Source: ZC4RG30 sp964417875 (GTDB taxonomy: Bacteria; Pseudomonadota; Gammaproteobacteria; Steroidobacterales; Steroidobacteraceae). Taken from it: a DNA stretch of 64,000 nucleotides. The position numbers and the translations under genes are program-made. Positions 16,534-24,654 of this stretch are shown piece after piece. Where the stretch lies: contig CAYQJU010000003.1 of assembly GCA_964417875.1 (NCBI GenBank), positions 1 through 64,000 of the forward strand, in the 5' to 3' direction. The stretch's first letter is position 1; each line of letters starts with the position of its first letter. The notes beneath the pieces are model-generated. The model was not told the origin of the DNA. It worked only from the letters and a program-made list of their open reading frames with translations, and made no database searches.

Positions 16534-17499
16534 ATGAACGCGCGAATCATCGGCACCGGGTCCTATCTTCCCGCGAAGGTGGTGCACAACACCGACCTTG
16601 AGAAGATCATGGACACCTCGGATGAATGGATCCGGGAGCGCACCGGCATCGAGCGCCGGCACTACGCGGCCGAGGGCGAGACCACGGTCGACATGGCCGA
16701 GCACGCGGCGCGCCGCGCCATCGAGGCGGCCGGCCTTGCCCCATCCGAAATCGACCTGATCGTGTTCGCCACGGCGACGCCCGATCTGGTCTTCCCGAAC
16801 TGCGGCACGCTGCTGCAGGCGCGGCTGGGTTGTCCGGGCGTGCCGGCGTTCAGTGTCGAGGCGGCGTGCAGCGGCTTCATCTATGCGCTTTCGATCGCCG
16901 AGAAGTTCGTGCGCACCGGTGCCGCGCAGCGCGCGCTGGTGGTCGGCGCCGAGACCCTCTCGCGCATCACCGATTTCACCGATCGCACCACTGCCATCCT
17001 GTTCGCCGATGGCGCGGGCGCCGTGGTGCTGGCGCCAACTGAAGAGCCCGGCATCATCTCCACGCACCTGCATGCCGATGGCAGCTATGAAAAGCTGCTC
17101 TATTGCACCGGCGGTGTGTCGCGCGGCTACGAGGCCGGTTCCGATGGCCGCGCCGTGATCCGCATGGCCGGTCGCGAGACCTTCAAGGTGGCCGTGAACA
17201 TGCTGGGCAGCTCGGTCGACGAGGTGCTGGCGAAGAACGGCCTGCCGAAGTCCGCCATCGACTGGCTGGTGCCGCACCAGGCGAACATCCGCATCATCCA
17301 GGCGGTGGCGAAGAAGCTCGACCTGCCCATGGAGCGGGTCATCGTCACCGTCAATGAACACGGCAACACCTCGGCGGCCTCGGTGCCGCTGGCGCTGGAT
17401 GCCGGCGTGCGCGACGGGCGCATCAAGCGCGGCGACCTGCTGCTGCTGGAAGCCTTCGGCGGCGGTTTCACCTGGGGTGCGGCGCTGGTCCGGTTCTGA
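16534..17499 (+). CDS. fabH: 3-oxoacyl-ACP synthase III (KAS III)
   Basis: 321 residues. The catalytic triad is visible: Cys in VEAACSGFIYAL, His in LVPHQANIRI and Asn in NEHGNTSAASVP. It condenses acetyl-CoA with malonyl-ACP to start fatty acid synthesis. It follows rpmF directly; plsX, which is between them in E. coli, is absent here. The downstream partners fabD, fabG and acpP are also missing, because the next gene is convergent. Confidence 0.95.
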   Translation: MNARIIGTGSYLPAKVVHNTDLEKIMDTSDEWIRERTGIERRHYAAEGETTVDMAEHAARRAIEAAGLAPSEIDLIVFATATPDLVFPNCGTLLQARLGCPGVPAFSVEAACSGFIYALSIAEKFVRTGAAQRALVVGAETLSRITDFTDRTTAILFADGAGAVVLAPTEEPGIISTHLHADGSYEKLLYCTGGVSRGYEAGSDGRAVIRMAGRETFKVAVNMLGSSVDEVLAKNGLPKSAIDWLVPHQANIRIIQAVAKKLDLPMERVIVTVNEHGNTSAASVPLALDAGVRDGRIKRGDLLLLEAFGGGFTWGAALVRF

Positions 17500-17524
17500 T
17501 CCGCGCGCGCTCCTGCGCCGTCGG

Positions 17525-18805
17525 CTAGATTCCCGCCAGCACGTCGCGCAGCTGGCTGATCCCCAGCACGATGAACAGCAACGCGCAGGTGGCCAGCGCT
17601 AGGTTGGTATGCAGGCGGTTGGCCCATTCACGCGGGATGCGCCGGCCATTGAGCAGCCCCAAAAGCGTGACTGCCAGGAAGGGCATGAACAGTGACCCCA
17701 GCACGCCATAGGCCACGATCAGGCCGAAGGGCCGCTGCAGCAGCAACAGCAGCATCGGCGGGAAGGTCAGCCACAGCACATAGAAGCGGAAGTAGCGGCC
17801 GCCGGTGCGGGTGGCCGCATGACCGGCAGGCAGGCCGCGCAGGTTGCCCCAGAAATCCGCGAACATCAGCGACACGCCATTCCACACGCCGATCAGCGAC
17901 GAGAACGAGGCGGCCCAGAAACCCACCAGGAAGCCGGTGCCGATCACCTCGCCATACTCCTGCCGCAGCACATCGTGCAGGTCGAGCAGGCCGGCATCGC
18001 CGGCACTGAGTGACACGCCGGCCGCGCGCACCACCTCTGCGCCGACGATGAGCATCGCGATCACGAACACGCCGGTCAGCACGTAGGCGGCGGCATTGTC
18101 GATGCGCATCACGCGCATCCACGTGCTGCTGTACCAGCCCTTCTCGCGCAGCCAGTAGCCGTAGGCAGCCAGCGTGATCGTGCCGCCCACGCCGCCGGCC
18201 AGTGCCAGCGTGTACATCACATTGCCGGGACCTTCGGGCAGCAGCGGCACAAGTCCGCGTGCCACATCCGGAAGGTTCGGCACGGCGATCACTGCAAGGC
18301 CCACCACGGTGACGAACATCAGCGCCACCAGCACGGCGCTGATGCGTTCGAACATGGCGTAACGGCCGAACCACACCATCACGAAGCCGGCCAGGCCCAT
18401 CAGCACCGCCCAGTTGGTGAGTGACAGCGACGGGAACAGCACCGCCAGCGGCATCGCCGAGGAGGACATCGCGGTGGCGCCATACACGAATCCCCAGATC
18501 ATGATGTAGGGGCCGAAGTACCAGGTGGTCCAGCGACCGAGGCTGCGCCAGCCCTCGAAGATGGTGCGGCCGGTGGCCAGCGAGAAACGTCCGGCGCCCT
18601 CGACCAGGATGATCTTCAGGATGACGCCGGCAATCACGGCCCACAGCAGGCCGTAGCCGTAGCGGGACCCGGCCACCAGGGTGGCCACCATGTCCGCGGC
18701 GCCGACGCCGGTGGCGGCCACCAGGAGTCCGGGACCGATGAGGCGCCAGCGTACCGGCCGGGCCGGTTCATCGCGTGTCGATGCGGCGCCGGCGCCTGGC
18801 GCCAT
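17525..18805 (-). CDS. Nramp-family divalent metal transporter, non-canonical
   Basis: 426 residues from the ATG at 18805, which overlaps the stop of the upstream gene (ATGA). About eleven hydrophobic segments cover the protein. The opening IGPGLLVAATGVGAADMVAT aligns with Nramp helix 1, but the metal-binding DPGN is replaced by ATGVGAAD, and no MPH-type helix 6 motif is found (GGVGGTITLAAYGYW occupies the region). This places it among Nramp-related transporters whose ion may not be manganese. Co-translated with a PepSY protein behind a possible Fur site, which suggests iron-linked transport. Confidence 0.75.
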   Translation of the reverse strand: MAPGAGAASTRDEPARPVRWRLIGPGLLVAATGVGAADMVATLVAGSRYGYGLLWAVIAGVILKIILVEGAGRFSLATGRTIFEGWRSLGRWTTWYFGPYIMIWGFVYGATAMSSSAMPLAVLFPSLSLTNWAVLMGLAGFVMVWFGRYAMFERISAVLVALMFVTVVGLAVIAVPNLPDVARGLVPLLPEGPGNVMYTLALAGGVGGTITLAAYGYWLREKGWYSSTWMRVMRIDNAAAYVLTGVFVIAMLIVGAEVVRAAGVSLSAGDAGLLDLHDVLRQEYGEVIGTGFLVGFWAASFSSLIGVWNGVSLMFADFWGNLRGLPAGHAATRTGGRYFRFYVLWLTFPPMLLLLLQRPFGLIVAYGVLGSLFMPFLAVTLLGLLNGRRIPREWANRLHTNLALATCALLFIVLGISQLRDVLAGI

Positions 18806-20001
18806 CAGCTGCGCCGGAAGAGGGGACGGATCAGCCGTCGCCACGCCAGCGCAAGGCCGGTATAGACCAGGAAGCAGGCAGCCAGCGAGGCGATGCCGGC
18901 AATGGTCTGGCCGATCACGCCGTACTGCTCGCCGGTATGCACGAAGCGGAACCAGCTGCGCGCACGCTGGCCGGCGGTCTGCGCGGCGCCGCCCGGTCCG
19001 GAGTCGGAGACGATGCGGGCATCGGCCGTGCTCAGCTCCAGCGTGCGGCGCGGCGGACGCCGCTCGCTGGAGCGGGGCTCGATCTGCACATCGACATGAT
19101 CGCCGCGCGTGCTGACCGGGATTGTGATGCGCTGCCAGTCGGGGACGGTGGCGACGGCGATGGCGAAGAACTGCTGCAGGTCCGGACGTGGCGCTTCGGC
19201 CTGCAGGGTCGCAGCGTCGGTGCTGCCGCCGCCGATGGCTGGCGCGCCAGCGGTTGCGGCTTCCGGGGGACGGGCGCCACCACCACCACCACGTTGCGGT
19301 GGCTGCTCGCCGAAGGCGGCGTAAACCAGGTTGCTGGCCCAGGGAAAGGAGATCACCGCGCCGGACACCGCAATCAGGAACAGCGGCAGCAGCATCCAGA
19401 TGCCCAGCACATGGTGCCAGTTGAAATCGCGCACCTTTGCGTTGACGTATCTGCGCTGGAACAGCAGCACGCCGCGCACCGTGCGCCAGCGCCATACCGC
19501 CGGCAGCCACAGGTACAGGCCGCTGACGATGATGAACACGAACAGCAGGTTGCTGTAGTCGATCAGCAACGCGCCGATGCTGCTGGAATCGCCGCCGATC
19601 CAGCGATGCCAGCTGCGCATTGTCGACATGAATCCGCGCGTGGCCGTGGAGGCATCCTCGATGGCGTCACCGGTGTAGGGATTCAGCAGCGCGGCAGTCT
19701 GGCGGCCGGCGCTGACCGACACCGGTGCGCCCGGATCGGCATCGATGACCAGCGACAGGCGGTCGTTGTCGGGCGCGGCGGCGCGCGCCGCGGCGGCCAG
19801 TTCATCGATGGTCCGTCGCGACTGGCCGGCCGGTGCCTCCACATGATTGCTGCGCGCGGCCGCATCGATCATCTGCCGCTCGTAGGTGAGCAGCACGCCG
19901 GTGGCGGACATCAGCAGGATCAGGAGTCCCGCGACCACGCCACAGGACAGGTGCATCCAGAACAGGATCTTGCGGAACAGGGAACCGGGGACGGGGCTCA
20001 T
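18805..20001 (-). CDS. PepSY-TM domain membrane protein (PiuB-like, iron-uptake associated)
   Basis: 398 residues from the ATG at 20001. The PepSY-TM pattern is clear: an N-terminal helix with LFWMHLSCGVVAGLLILLMS, a periplasmic PepSY region, then a helix near YSNLLFVFIIVSGLYLWLP, the motif DFNWHHVLGIWMLLPLFLI, and a last pair ending YTGLALAWRRL. Histidines in the membrane segments may bind haem. A glycine-rich periplasmic linker (RGGGGGARPP) is present near residue 230. These proteins accompany siderophore receptors and are often iron regulated. First gene of a two-gene operon with the Nramp-like transporter. Confidence 0.8.
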   Translation of the reverse strand: MSPVPGSLFRKILFWMHLSCGVVAGLLILLMSATGVLLTYERQMIDAAARSNHVEAPAGQSRRTIDELAAAARAAAPDNDRLSLVIDADPGAPVSVSAGRQTAALLNPYTGDAIEDASTATRGFMSTMRSWHRWIGGDSSSIGALLIDYSNLLFVFIIVSGLYLWLPAVWRWRTVRGVLLFQRRYVNAKVRDFNWHHVLGIWMLLPLFLIAVSGAVISFPWASNLVYAAFGEQPPQRGGGGGARPPEAATAGAPAIGGGSTDAATLQAEAPRPDLQQFFAIAVATVPDWQRITIPVSTRGDHVDVQIEPRSSERRPPRRTLELSTADARIVSDSGPGGAAQTAGQRARSWFRFVHTGEQYGVIGQTIAGIASLAACFLVYTGLALAWRRLIRPLFRRS

Positions 20002-20030
20002 GCAGGGAGGGCATTGCGTTGTTGTTTGTC

Positions 20031-20049
20031 GAGAATGATACGCAAATGC
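20031..20049 (-). promoter_or_regulatory. Possible Fur box upstream of the PepSY-Nramp operon
   Basis: GAGAATGATACGCAAATGC, 30 bp before the start of the PepSY gene, matches the first half of the 19-bp Fur consensus at 9 of 10 positions but the second half poorly (3 of 9). The location is right for repression by ferric-Fur. Judged by eye only. Confidence 0.4.
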
Positions 20050-20184
20050 CCATACATCCATCACGGGGATATTCGTGGGCCTGCCCAATGCGCCGAGGTA
20101 ACGCGCATGCTCGTCATCGCCCAGTTCGTACCGCAACTCGATGCTGTGCGACTGAAGCGGAAGAGGTAAGTGCGGGGGCGGAGC

Positions 20185-20219
20185 AAAAAAAAGACGCCGC
20201 GCATGGCGCGGCGTCTTTC
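20185..20219 (-). terminator. Intrinsic terminator of the Lpp-like gene
   Basis: A 10-bp perfect GC stem (GACGCCGCGC/GCGCGGCGTC, 3-base loop) is followed on the minus strand by a run of eight T. It begins 22 bp after the stop codon of the lipoprotein gene. Confidence 0.9.
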
Positions 20220-20240
20220 ATCGAACGAAAGCGACGAAGC

Positions 20241-20561
20241 TTACTTCGAAACCGAACGCTCGAACATGCGGTCGATCTTGGCGTTCAGGTCGTTCACGCC
20301 AGTCTGTGCGGCCTGGGCGGCAGCCAGAGCCTGGTTCGCCGTGTTCTGCGCGGCATCGGCCTTGGCCGAAGCAGCCTGCGCGGCGGAAGCGGCGTTTGCA
20401 CCGGTGCGGTCTGCCTTCATCGCGGCCACGTCGGAGGACAGCGTGCCCACCTGGCTCTTCAGGCTGTCGATGTCCGCCTGCAGCGGCTTCAGGTCCGTGC
20501 AACCCGCCAGCGCAACGAAGGCGGCCACAGCGGCAATCTTGATACCCATCGAGCTTTTCAT
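20241..20561 (-). CDS. Lpp/OprI-like alanine-zipper outer membrane lipoprotein
   Basis: 106 residues. The signal sequence ends in a lipobox (FVALAGC), giving a lipid-anchored Cys at residue 21. The mature part is a continuous helix with heptad Ala/Leu spacing (LKSQVGTLSSDVAAM, then AAQAASAKADAAQNTANQAL), as in Braun lipoprotein and OprI. The C-terminus is lysine, as needed for linkage to peptidoglycan. It is longer than E. coli Lpp (58 mature residues). A strong AAGGGGA ribosome site and terminator suggest high expression. Confidence 0.85.
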   Translation of the reverse strand: MKSSMGIKIAAVAAFVALAGCTDLKPLQADIDSLKSQVGTLSSDVAAMKADRTGANAASAAQAASAKADAAQNTANQALAAAQAAQTGVNDLNAKIDRMFERSVSK

Positions 20562-21203
20562 TGTTGATCCCCTTGAAGGTCAGTCAGTGTCAAAAACAAC
20601 CGCTGGGCAGTTCACCATGACCTCATGTCAAGGTGCCCAAAATTGCGGGTGCCTAACTTGACCATATCTCATGTCGCTGCTGCAACTGCTTTCTCCACTG
20701 TGTCGGGTGTAGGAGACAGATGACAGTTTGGCTACTGTTGCACCTGGAAAGGAATTTTCCGTCATTCACGCAACATCTGTGCTGCGCAGTTGCGTGCAGG
20801 CAACCGCGTTACATCACGCCCGGATGTACTCCCGGCACCGCACAGGAACAGGTCTTTCATGCACGTACGGTATTCACGCAGGGTCAGCAGCGGACGTGCT
20901 GCCGATGGGTGGTCGAGTCCGGATGCGCCATGGAGATGTCACCGATACGGAAGTGACATGGCCGCCAGACAACATGCCCGCACAAGCATGTGGCCATCTT
21001 CAAGTTGCAGTCCGTGCGCGCGAGTTCACCAGCAGGGCGGCGCACCGGTGCATCGACATGGATGCGCGTGTTCATGCGCCTCGATCGCGCGGGCGATCGC
21101 GCGGGCGATGGCGCTGGTGATCGCCCCCTCACGCGGGCCGATGGCATGACCCCTGACCGGGTGCCGTTCAAGGTCTGCCGTTCATGGGGCGGGGCTTGCG
21201 CAC
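20562..21203. other. Long non-coding gap between the lipoprotein gene and lexA
   Basis: 642 bp, locally richer in A and T than the rest. It holds the promoter of the lipoprotein gene (a TTGACA at 20631-20626 on the minus strand, without a clear partner) and the start of the lexA promoter. Several short ORFs overlap on both strands, none convincing. A small RNA is possible but no typical terminator is seen inside. Confidence 0.4.
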
Positions 21204-21219
21204 CTGTATAAATCCACAG
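21204..21219 (+). promoter_or_regulatory. LexA-binding site (SOS box 1)
   Basis: CTGTATAAATCCACAG matches the gammaproteobacterial consensus CTGT-N8-ACAG exactly at both half sites. It is 36 bp upstream of the lexA ATG chosen here. Confidence 0.88.
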
Positions 21220-21223
21220 TAGG

Positions 21224-21239
21224 CTGTATGCAAATCCAG
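21224..21239 (+). promoter_or_regulatory. LexA-binding site (SOS box 2, weaker)
   Basis: CTGTATGCAAATCCAG keeps CTGT and the final CAG but has C in place of A at the first base of the right half. Spaced 20 bp (two helical turns) from box 1, like the paired boxes of E. coli lexA. It covers the ATG at 21228, which argues that translation starts at 21255. Confidence 0.7.
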
Positions 21240-21254
21240 CTACGGAAGCTTCCC

Positions 21255-21881
21255 ATGCCCGACACCGATCTCACGCCCCGCCAGACCGAGATTCTGCGGC
21301 TGATCCAGCGCGCGGTACAGGCAACCGGCATGCCGCCCACCCGCAAGGAGATCGCCGACGAACTCGGCTTCCGCTCCCCCAATGCCGCCGAAGAGCACCT
21401 GCGGGCGCTCGAGCGCAAGGGCGTCATCACGCTGCTGCCCGGCTCCTCGCGCGGCATCCAGCTGAAAGACGCGCTGCGCGAGCAGCTCGGCCTGCCGCTG
21501 ATCGGCCGCGTCGCCGCCGGCAGTCCCATCCTCGCCGAGCAGAACATCGAAGATCACCTCTCCATCGATCCCTCCATCTTCCATCCGCAGCCGCATTACC
21601 TGCTGAAGGTCATCGGCATGAGCATGAAGAATGCCGGCATCCTCGATGGCGATCTGGTCGCCGTGCATCGCACCGCCAATGTGCGCAATCGCCAGATCAT
21701 CGTCGCGCGCCTCGAAGACGAGGTCACGGTCAAGCGCTACCGGCAGGAAGGCCCCGTCGCCTGGCTGTTGCCCGAAAACGAAGACTTCGAGCCCATCAAG
21801 GTCGACCTCAAGCAGCAGAAGATGCTGATCGAAGGCGTGGTGGTGGGCGTGGTCCGGCGCGGCAAGAGCCTCGGGCTCTAG
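21255..21881 (+). CDS. lexA: SOS repressor LexA
   Basis: 208 residues from the ATG at 21255 (an earlier in-frame ATG at 21228 sits inside an SOS box). The winged helix has MPPTRKEIADELGFRSPNAA, nearly identical to E. coli LexA. The self-cleavage site is the Ala-Gly of GRVAAGSPI. The catalytic Ser is in VIGMSMKNAGI and Lys in DEVTVKRYRQ. First gene of an operon that continues with imuA, imuB and dnaE2, so it represses the mutagenesis genes and itself until RecA filaments trigger cleavage. Confidence 0.96.
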   Translation: MPDTDLTPRQTEILRLIQRAVQATGMPPTRKEIADELGFRSPNAAEEHLRALERKGVITLLPGSSRGIQLKDALREQLGLPLIGRVAAGSPILAEQNIEDHLSIDPSIFHPQPHYLLKVIGMSMKNAGILDGDLVAVHRTANVRNRQIIVARLEDEVTVKRYRQEGPVAWLLPENEDFEPIKVDLKQQKMLIEGVVVGVVRRGKSLGL

Positions 21882-21897
21882 CCGCAGCGGAGGGCTT

Positions 21898-22506
21898 GTG
21901 GAGAAGCTCGACCTTCGCAAGCAGCTCAAAGCCTTCTACCAGGCTTCGGCGAAGGCCGTGGCTGAGGTGCAGGTTCCCGCCTTCAATTTCCTGATGGTCG
22001 ACGGGCAGGGCGATCCGAACACCTCGCCCGCCTATGCCGAGGCCGTCGAGGCCCTGTTCACGGTTTCATACACGGCGAAGTTCATGGTGAAGAAAGGCCC
22101 CACACAGCAGGACTACGCGGTGATGCCGCTCGAGGGGCTGTGGTGGGCCGATGATCTGTCGGCCTTCCAGCACGGCGATCGCGCCAGCTGGCGCTGGACG
22201 ATGATGATCATGCAGCCTGACTTTCTGGCGCGCCCGTTGCTCGAAGAAGCCATCGCCACCGTGGCATGCAAGAAGTCCCTGCCCGGCCTGGATCGCCTGC
22301 GCATCGAACGTTTCGAGGAAGGCCGTTGCGCGCAGGTCCTGCATGCAGGTCCGTTCACCACCGAAGGTCCCACCATCGAACGCCTGCACGCACACATCGA
22401 GGCGCATTCCGCGCTGCGCGGCCGGCATCACGAGATCTACCTCAGCGACATCCGGCGCGCCGATCCTTCGCGGTGGAAAACCATCCTGCGCCAGCCGATG
22501 GAATGA
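21898..22506 (+). CDS. GyrI-like small-molecule-binding domain protein inside the SOS operon
   Basis: 202 residues from a GTG 16 bp after lexA. The sequence VAEVQVPAFNFLMVDGQGDP, then YAVMPLEGLWWADD, and the C-terminal AQVLHAGPFTTEGPTIERLH are typical of stand-alone GyrI/AraC-effector-type domains, which bind hydrophobic small molecules; some members hydrolyse cyclopropanoid toxins and E. coli GyrI (SbmC) protects DNA gyrase and is SOS induced. It is not part of the usual lexA-imuA-imuB-dnaE2 cassette. It lies 4 bp before imuA and is therefore very likely SOS regulated. Confidence 0.85.
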   Translation: MEKLDLRKQLKAFYQASAKAVAEVQVPAFNFLMVDGQGDPNTSPAYAEAVEALFTVSYTAKFMVKKGPTQQDYAVMPLEGLWWADDLSAFQHGDRASWRWTMMIMQPDFLARPLLEEAIATVACKKSLPGLDRLRIERFEEGRCAQVLHAGPFTTEGPTIERLHAHIEAHSALRGRHHEIYLSDIRRADPSRWKTILRQPME

Positions 22507-22510
22507 CTCC

Positions 22511-23137
22511 ATGCAGGTTCCATCCCACCAAGATGAGCAGCTCCAGGCGCTGTTGCGGCATCCGTCCCTGTGGCGCGGACGGGGTGCGGCTGCGCCGGCC
22601 GGCTGGCCCACGGGTTTCGCCGCGCTCGATGCAGCCCTGCCCGGCGGTGGCTGGCCGCGGCGCGGCCTGGTCGAAATCATCACGCATGGCGCCGGCCACG
22701 GCGAACTGACCTTGTGGGCGCCGCTGCTGCGCCAGCTCAGCCAGCATGAGGGCGCGCGCTGCTGCGCCTTCATCGCGCCTCCCTTCGAACTGTTTGCGCC
22801 GGCGTGGCGCGCGGTGGGCATGCGACTCGACCGCCTGCTGGTGGCGCGCGCTGCCGAACCTTTGTGGGCGCTGGAGCAAAGCCTGCTGTCCGGCGTCTGC
22901 GCCATCGGCTTCGCCTGGGTGGGCGCGGGCATGAACCTGGTGTCGCTGCGCCGCCTGGCGCTGGCGGCAGAACAGGGCGCGTCGCTGGGCGTGCTGATCC
23001 GTCCGCCGCGCGCGGCGCATGAATCCACCGCCGCCACATTGCGCCTCGGGGTCACGCGCAGGCACAGCGGCCTGTCGGTGGAACTGATGAAAGGACGCGG
23101 CCTCTCGCCGCGCACCCTCGAGCTGGGGCTGGCATGA
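22511..23137 (+). CDS. imuA: ImuA, RecA-like accessory of the mutasome
   Basis: 208 residues. The start (LQALLRHPSLWRGRG, then PTGFAALDAALPGGGWPRRG) is diagnostic for ImuA/SulA-like proteins, a divergent RecA-fold family. The Walker A position is degenerate (HGAGHGELTL). It ends VELMKGRGLSPRTLELGLA. ImuA interacts with ImuB and RecA in the damage-inducible mutagenesis complex. The stop overlaps the imuB start (ATGA). Confidence 0.92.
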   Translation: MQVPSHQDEQLQALLRHPSLWRGRGAAAPAGWPTGFAALDAALPGGGWPRRGLVEIITHGAGHGELTLWAPLLRQLSQHEGARCCAFIAPPFELFAPAWRAVGMRLDRLLVARAAEPLWALEQSLLSGVCAIGFAWVGAGMNLVSLRRLALAAEQGASLGVLIRPPRAAHESTAATLRLGVTRRHSGLSVELMKGRGLSPRTLELGLA

Positions 23138-24654
23138 ATCCGCTGCAGCAGACGCTGTTCGATCCGGCAGGTCCTGAAGGCCTTTCGCCTGCAGCACCGG
23201 CGCTGCGCATCGTCACCACGGCGTCCGCATCTGCGCCAGCGGCGCAGGCAACCCGCACCCGCGAACTGTGGGCGGCCGTGCAATGCGATGCCTGGGAACA
23301 CGAGGCGAAAGCGGCCGAACTCCAGACTGCGCTGCAGCCGGCGTTGTCCGCAACGGTCCCGCATCTGCCACCCGTCGTGGCGGTGCTGGTGAAACGTGCG
23401 CAGGGCTTCACGCCGCGCGTCACGGTGGAATCCGCCGATGTGCTGCTGCTCGAACTGGCCGGCAGCCTGCGTCTGTTCGGCGGCCTTGCATCGCTGCTCA
23501 AGGCGCTGCGCACGGCTTTTCCGCGGCCGTTGCGCCTGGCGCTGGCACCCACGCCGCTGGCGGCGGCGGTGCTGGCACGCTCCGGCGCCAACTGCTGCAT
23601 CCTCGATGCGGCCCGCCTGAAGGGCAGGCTGGCGCCGCTGTCCATCGAACATCTGCGCTGGCCGCCTGAAGAACTGGCGCGTTTGCAGGGCATGGGCGTG
23701 CGCACGCTGGCCGAGCTGCTGCGCCTGCCGCGCGCCGGGCTGGCGCGACGCATCGGGCCTGAAAGACTGTGGCAACTCGATCGCCTCACCGGCGCGCGGG
23801 CCGATCCGCGCGCGCCGCTGGCGCAGCCGGAACGTTTCCACGAGCGGGTCGATCCCGATTACGAAACGCGCGACTGCGAGCGCCTGCTGGCTGCGCTGCA
23901 ACCGGCACTGGAACGACTCGAGGTGTTCCTGCGCGAGCGCCAGCGCGGCATCACCAGCCTGCGACTGCGCCTGGTCCATCGCCGTGCCGAACCGCTGGAG
24001 TGCATCCTGCGCTGCGTGGCGCCCGAGTACCGCGCCGCACGCTTCACGGCATTGCTGGCCGCGAAGCTCGAATCACTGGTGCTGGCCGAACCGGTGCGTC
24101 GCCTCGAACTCACCGCCGGCCGGCCGCGGCGCTTCATCGCGGCGAGCGCACCGCTGTGGGCGGCAGGCGAGCAGGGCGGTGAGCTCGCGGCAGCCCAGGC
24201 GCCGGAATTCCTGCAGACGCTGCTGGCCCGGCTCGGCGACGAGGCGGTCTACAGCCTCTCTGAAATCGACGAGCATCGTCCGGAATGCCAGCAGCAGCGG
24301 GTCGGGCCCCGCGTTCCCGGCAGCGATGCCGGCGCAGCGCCGGCATCAAGACGCCTGTTCGGCGATGCGCCCGCGGCAGCACCGGCCGGCGTTGCGCGGC
24401 CGCTGGGCATTTTCGAAACCCCGCGGCCGCTCGAGATGCTGCGCGATGCCACAGGCCATGTGCGCGCGCTGCGCCTCGACGGGCAGGAGCTGACCCTGCT
24501 GCGCGGTCCGGAGCGCATCCAGACCGGCTGGTGGGATGCCCACAGCATCGCGCGCGACTATTACGTGGCGCGCGCCGCCGATGGCGCGCATTGGTGGATC
24601 TTCCGCGAATGCGATCCGCCGCGCCGATGGTTCGTGCATGGATGCTTTGCCTGA
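23134..24654 (+). CDS. imuB: ImuB, Y-family polymerase-like protein without catalytic acids
   Basis: 506 residues. The Y-family fold is seen in the thumb/HhH region (LARLQGMGVRTLAELLRLPR) and the little-finger part after RFHERVDPDYETRDCERLL. The conserved aspartate of motif I (LWAAVQCDAWEHEA) and the SxDE of motif III (ESADVLLLELAG) are missing, as expected for ImuB, which bridges the sliding clamp and DnaE2 rather than polymerising. The N-terminus carries LQQTLF, which resembles a clamp-binding motif; a second candidate (RRLFGD) is near residue 408. Overlaps dnaE2 by 17 bp. Confidence 0.92.
   Translation: MNPLQQTLFDPAGPEGLSPAAPALRIVTTASASAPAAQATRTRELWAAVQCDAWEHEAKAAELQTALQPALSATVPHLPPVVAVLVKRAQGFTPRVTVESADVLLLELAGSLRLFGGLASLLKALRTAFPRPLRLALAPTPLAAAVLARSGANCCILDAARLKGRLAPLSIEHLRWPPEELARLQGMGVRTLAELLRLPRAGLARRIGPERLWQLDRLTGARADPRAPLAQPERFHERVDPDYETRDCERLLAALQPALERLEVFLRERQRGITSLRLRLVHRRAEPLECILRCVAPEYRAARFTALLAAKLESLVLAEPVRRLELTAGRPRRFIAASAPLWAAGEQGGELAAAQAPEFLQTLLARLGDEAVYSLSEIDEHRPECQQQRVGPRVPGSDAGAAPASRRLFGDAPAAAPAGVARPLGIFETPRPLEMLRDATGHVRALRLDGQELTLLRGPERIQTGWWDAHSIARDYYVARAADGAHWWIFRECDPPRRWFVHGCFA

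Noticed and set aside
19265..19290. CCACCA repeats as a microsatellite
   Set aside because: They encode a glycine-rich linker in the PepSY protein and are in frame.
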